A stretch of DNA of 5,234 nt from an uncultured Saprospiraceae bacterium (lineage in GTDB: Bacteria > Bacteroidota > Bacteroidia > Chitinophagales > Saprospiraceae): positions 1 through 5,234 of the forward strand of contig CAJQNM010000394.1 of assembly GCA_905479665.1 (NCBI GenBank), given 5' to 3'. The position numbers and the translations under genes were made by a program. Each line of letters opens with the position of its first letter. The stretch's first letter is position 1. Positions 5,183 to 5,234 of the stretch are shown in pieces. The notes beneath the pieces were generated by a model. The model saw only the letters and a list, made by a program, of their open reading frames with translations. It did no database searches and was not told where the DNA came from.

Positions 5183-5234
5183 CCGATGGATCGCACCCCA
5201 GGTCCTGAAACCGGAACGAAGGGTCCCCCAGGTG
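5183..5234. repeat. repeat-like GC-rich sequence at right edge (CCCCAGGT twice)
   Basis: CCCCAGGT occurs at 5196-5203 and 5226-5233, 30 bp apart. The stretch also shares GTCCTGAAA (5202-5210) with the first long array unit (1830-1838), preceded in both by a similar ATnGATnGCAC-like context. It may be a diverged relative of the array, cut off by the window edge. No start or end of a gene is visible here. Confidence 0.3.

Overview
The window most likely comes from a member of the Bacteroidota, probably a marine, algal-polysaccharide-using one (inference). The grounds are: a MacB/FtsX-type ABC permease with the N-terminal 'permease prefix' domain next to a PadR regulator, a pairing typical of Cytophagales and relatives; a promoter resembling the Bacteroidota TTTG/TAnnTTTG consensus; weak Shine-Dalgarno sequences; and long intergenic stretches full of palindromic repeats. 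All five genes lie on the minus strand, so transcription runs right to left.

Right half (2151-5113): a compact three-gene catabolic operon. In transcription order it encodes a zinc-type medium-chain dehydrogenase (4097-5113), a KduD-like short-chain dehydrogenase (3264-4034) and an enolase-superfamily enzyme with complete mandelate-racemase-type active-site residues (2151-3245). The last most resembles 3,6-anhydro-L-galactonate cycloisomerase. Read together, the three enzymes fit consecutive steps of 3,6-anhydro-L-galactose (agar sugar) breakdown: 3,6-anhydro-L-galactonate to 2-keto-3-deoxy-L-galactonate (cycloisomerase), to 3-deoxy-D-glycero-2,5-hexodiulosonate (medium-chain dehydrogenase), to 2-keto-3-deoxy-D-gluconate (KduD-like enzyme). 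This assignment rests on family resemblance plus mutual fit, not on a search. A good promoter candidate sits directly against the first start codon, which would give a nearly leaderless mRNA.

Middle (1149-2150): about 1 kb without a believable gene. Next to the PadR gene is a promoter/operator-like stretch. Then come scattered hairpins of two sequence families, GCCCT...AGGGC and ATGGGT...ACCCAT (1251-1607). Then comes an ordered array of hairpin repeats (1707-2161) built from 45-bp and 96-bp units, which themselves form a 282-bp higher-order repeat. One hairpin shows paired compensating changes. The last copy runs into the cycloisomerase gene and supplies its final four codons and stop.

Left part (1-1148): a PadR-family repressor (822-1148) overlaps the start of an ABC transporter permease (829 to beyond the left edge). 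The permease start is not an ATG: the frame extends 78 codons upstream of its first ATG, through a recognisable prefix domain, to a TTG inside the PadR stop region.

Right edge (5114-5234): the operon promoter, a hairpin followed by a T-run on the minus strand that may end an upstream transcript, and GC-rich repeat-like sequence that may be a distant relative of the array.
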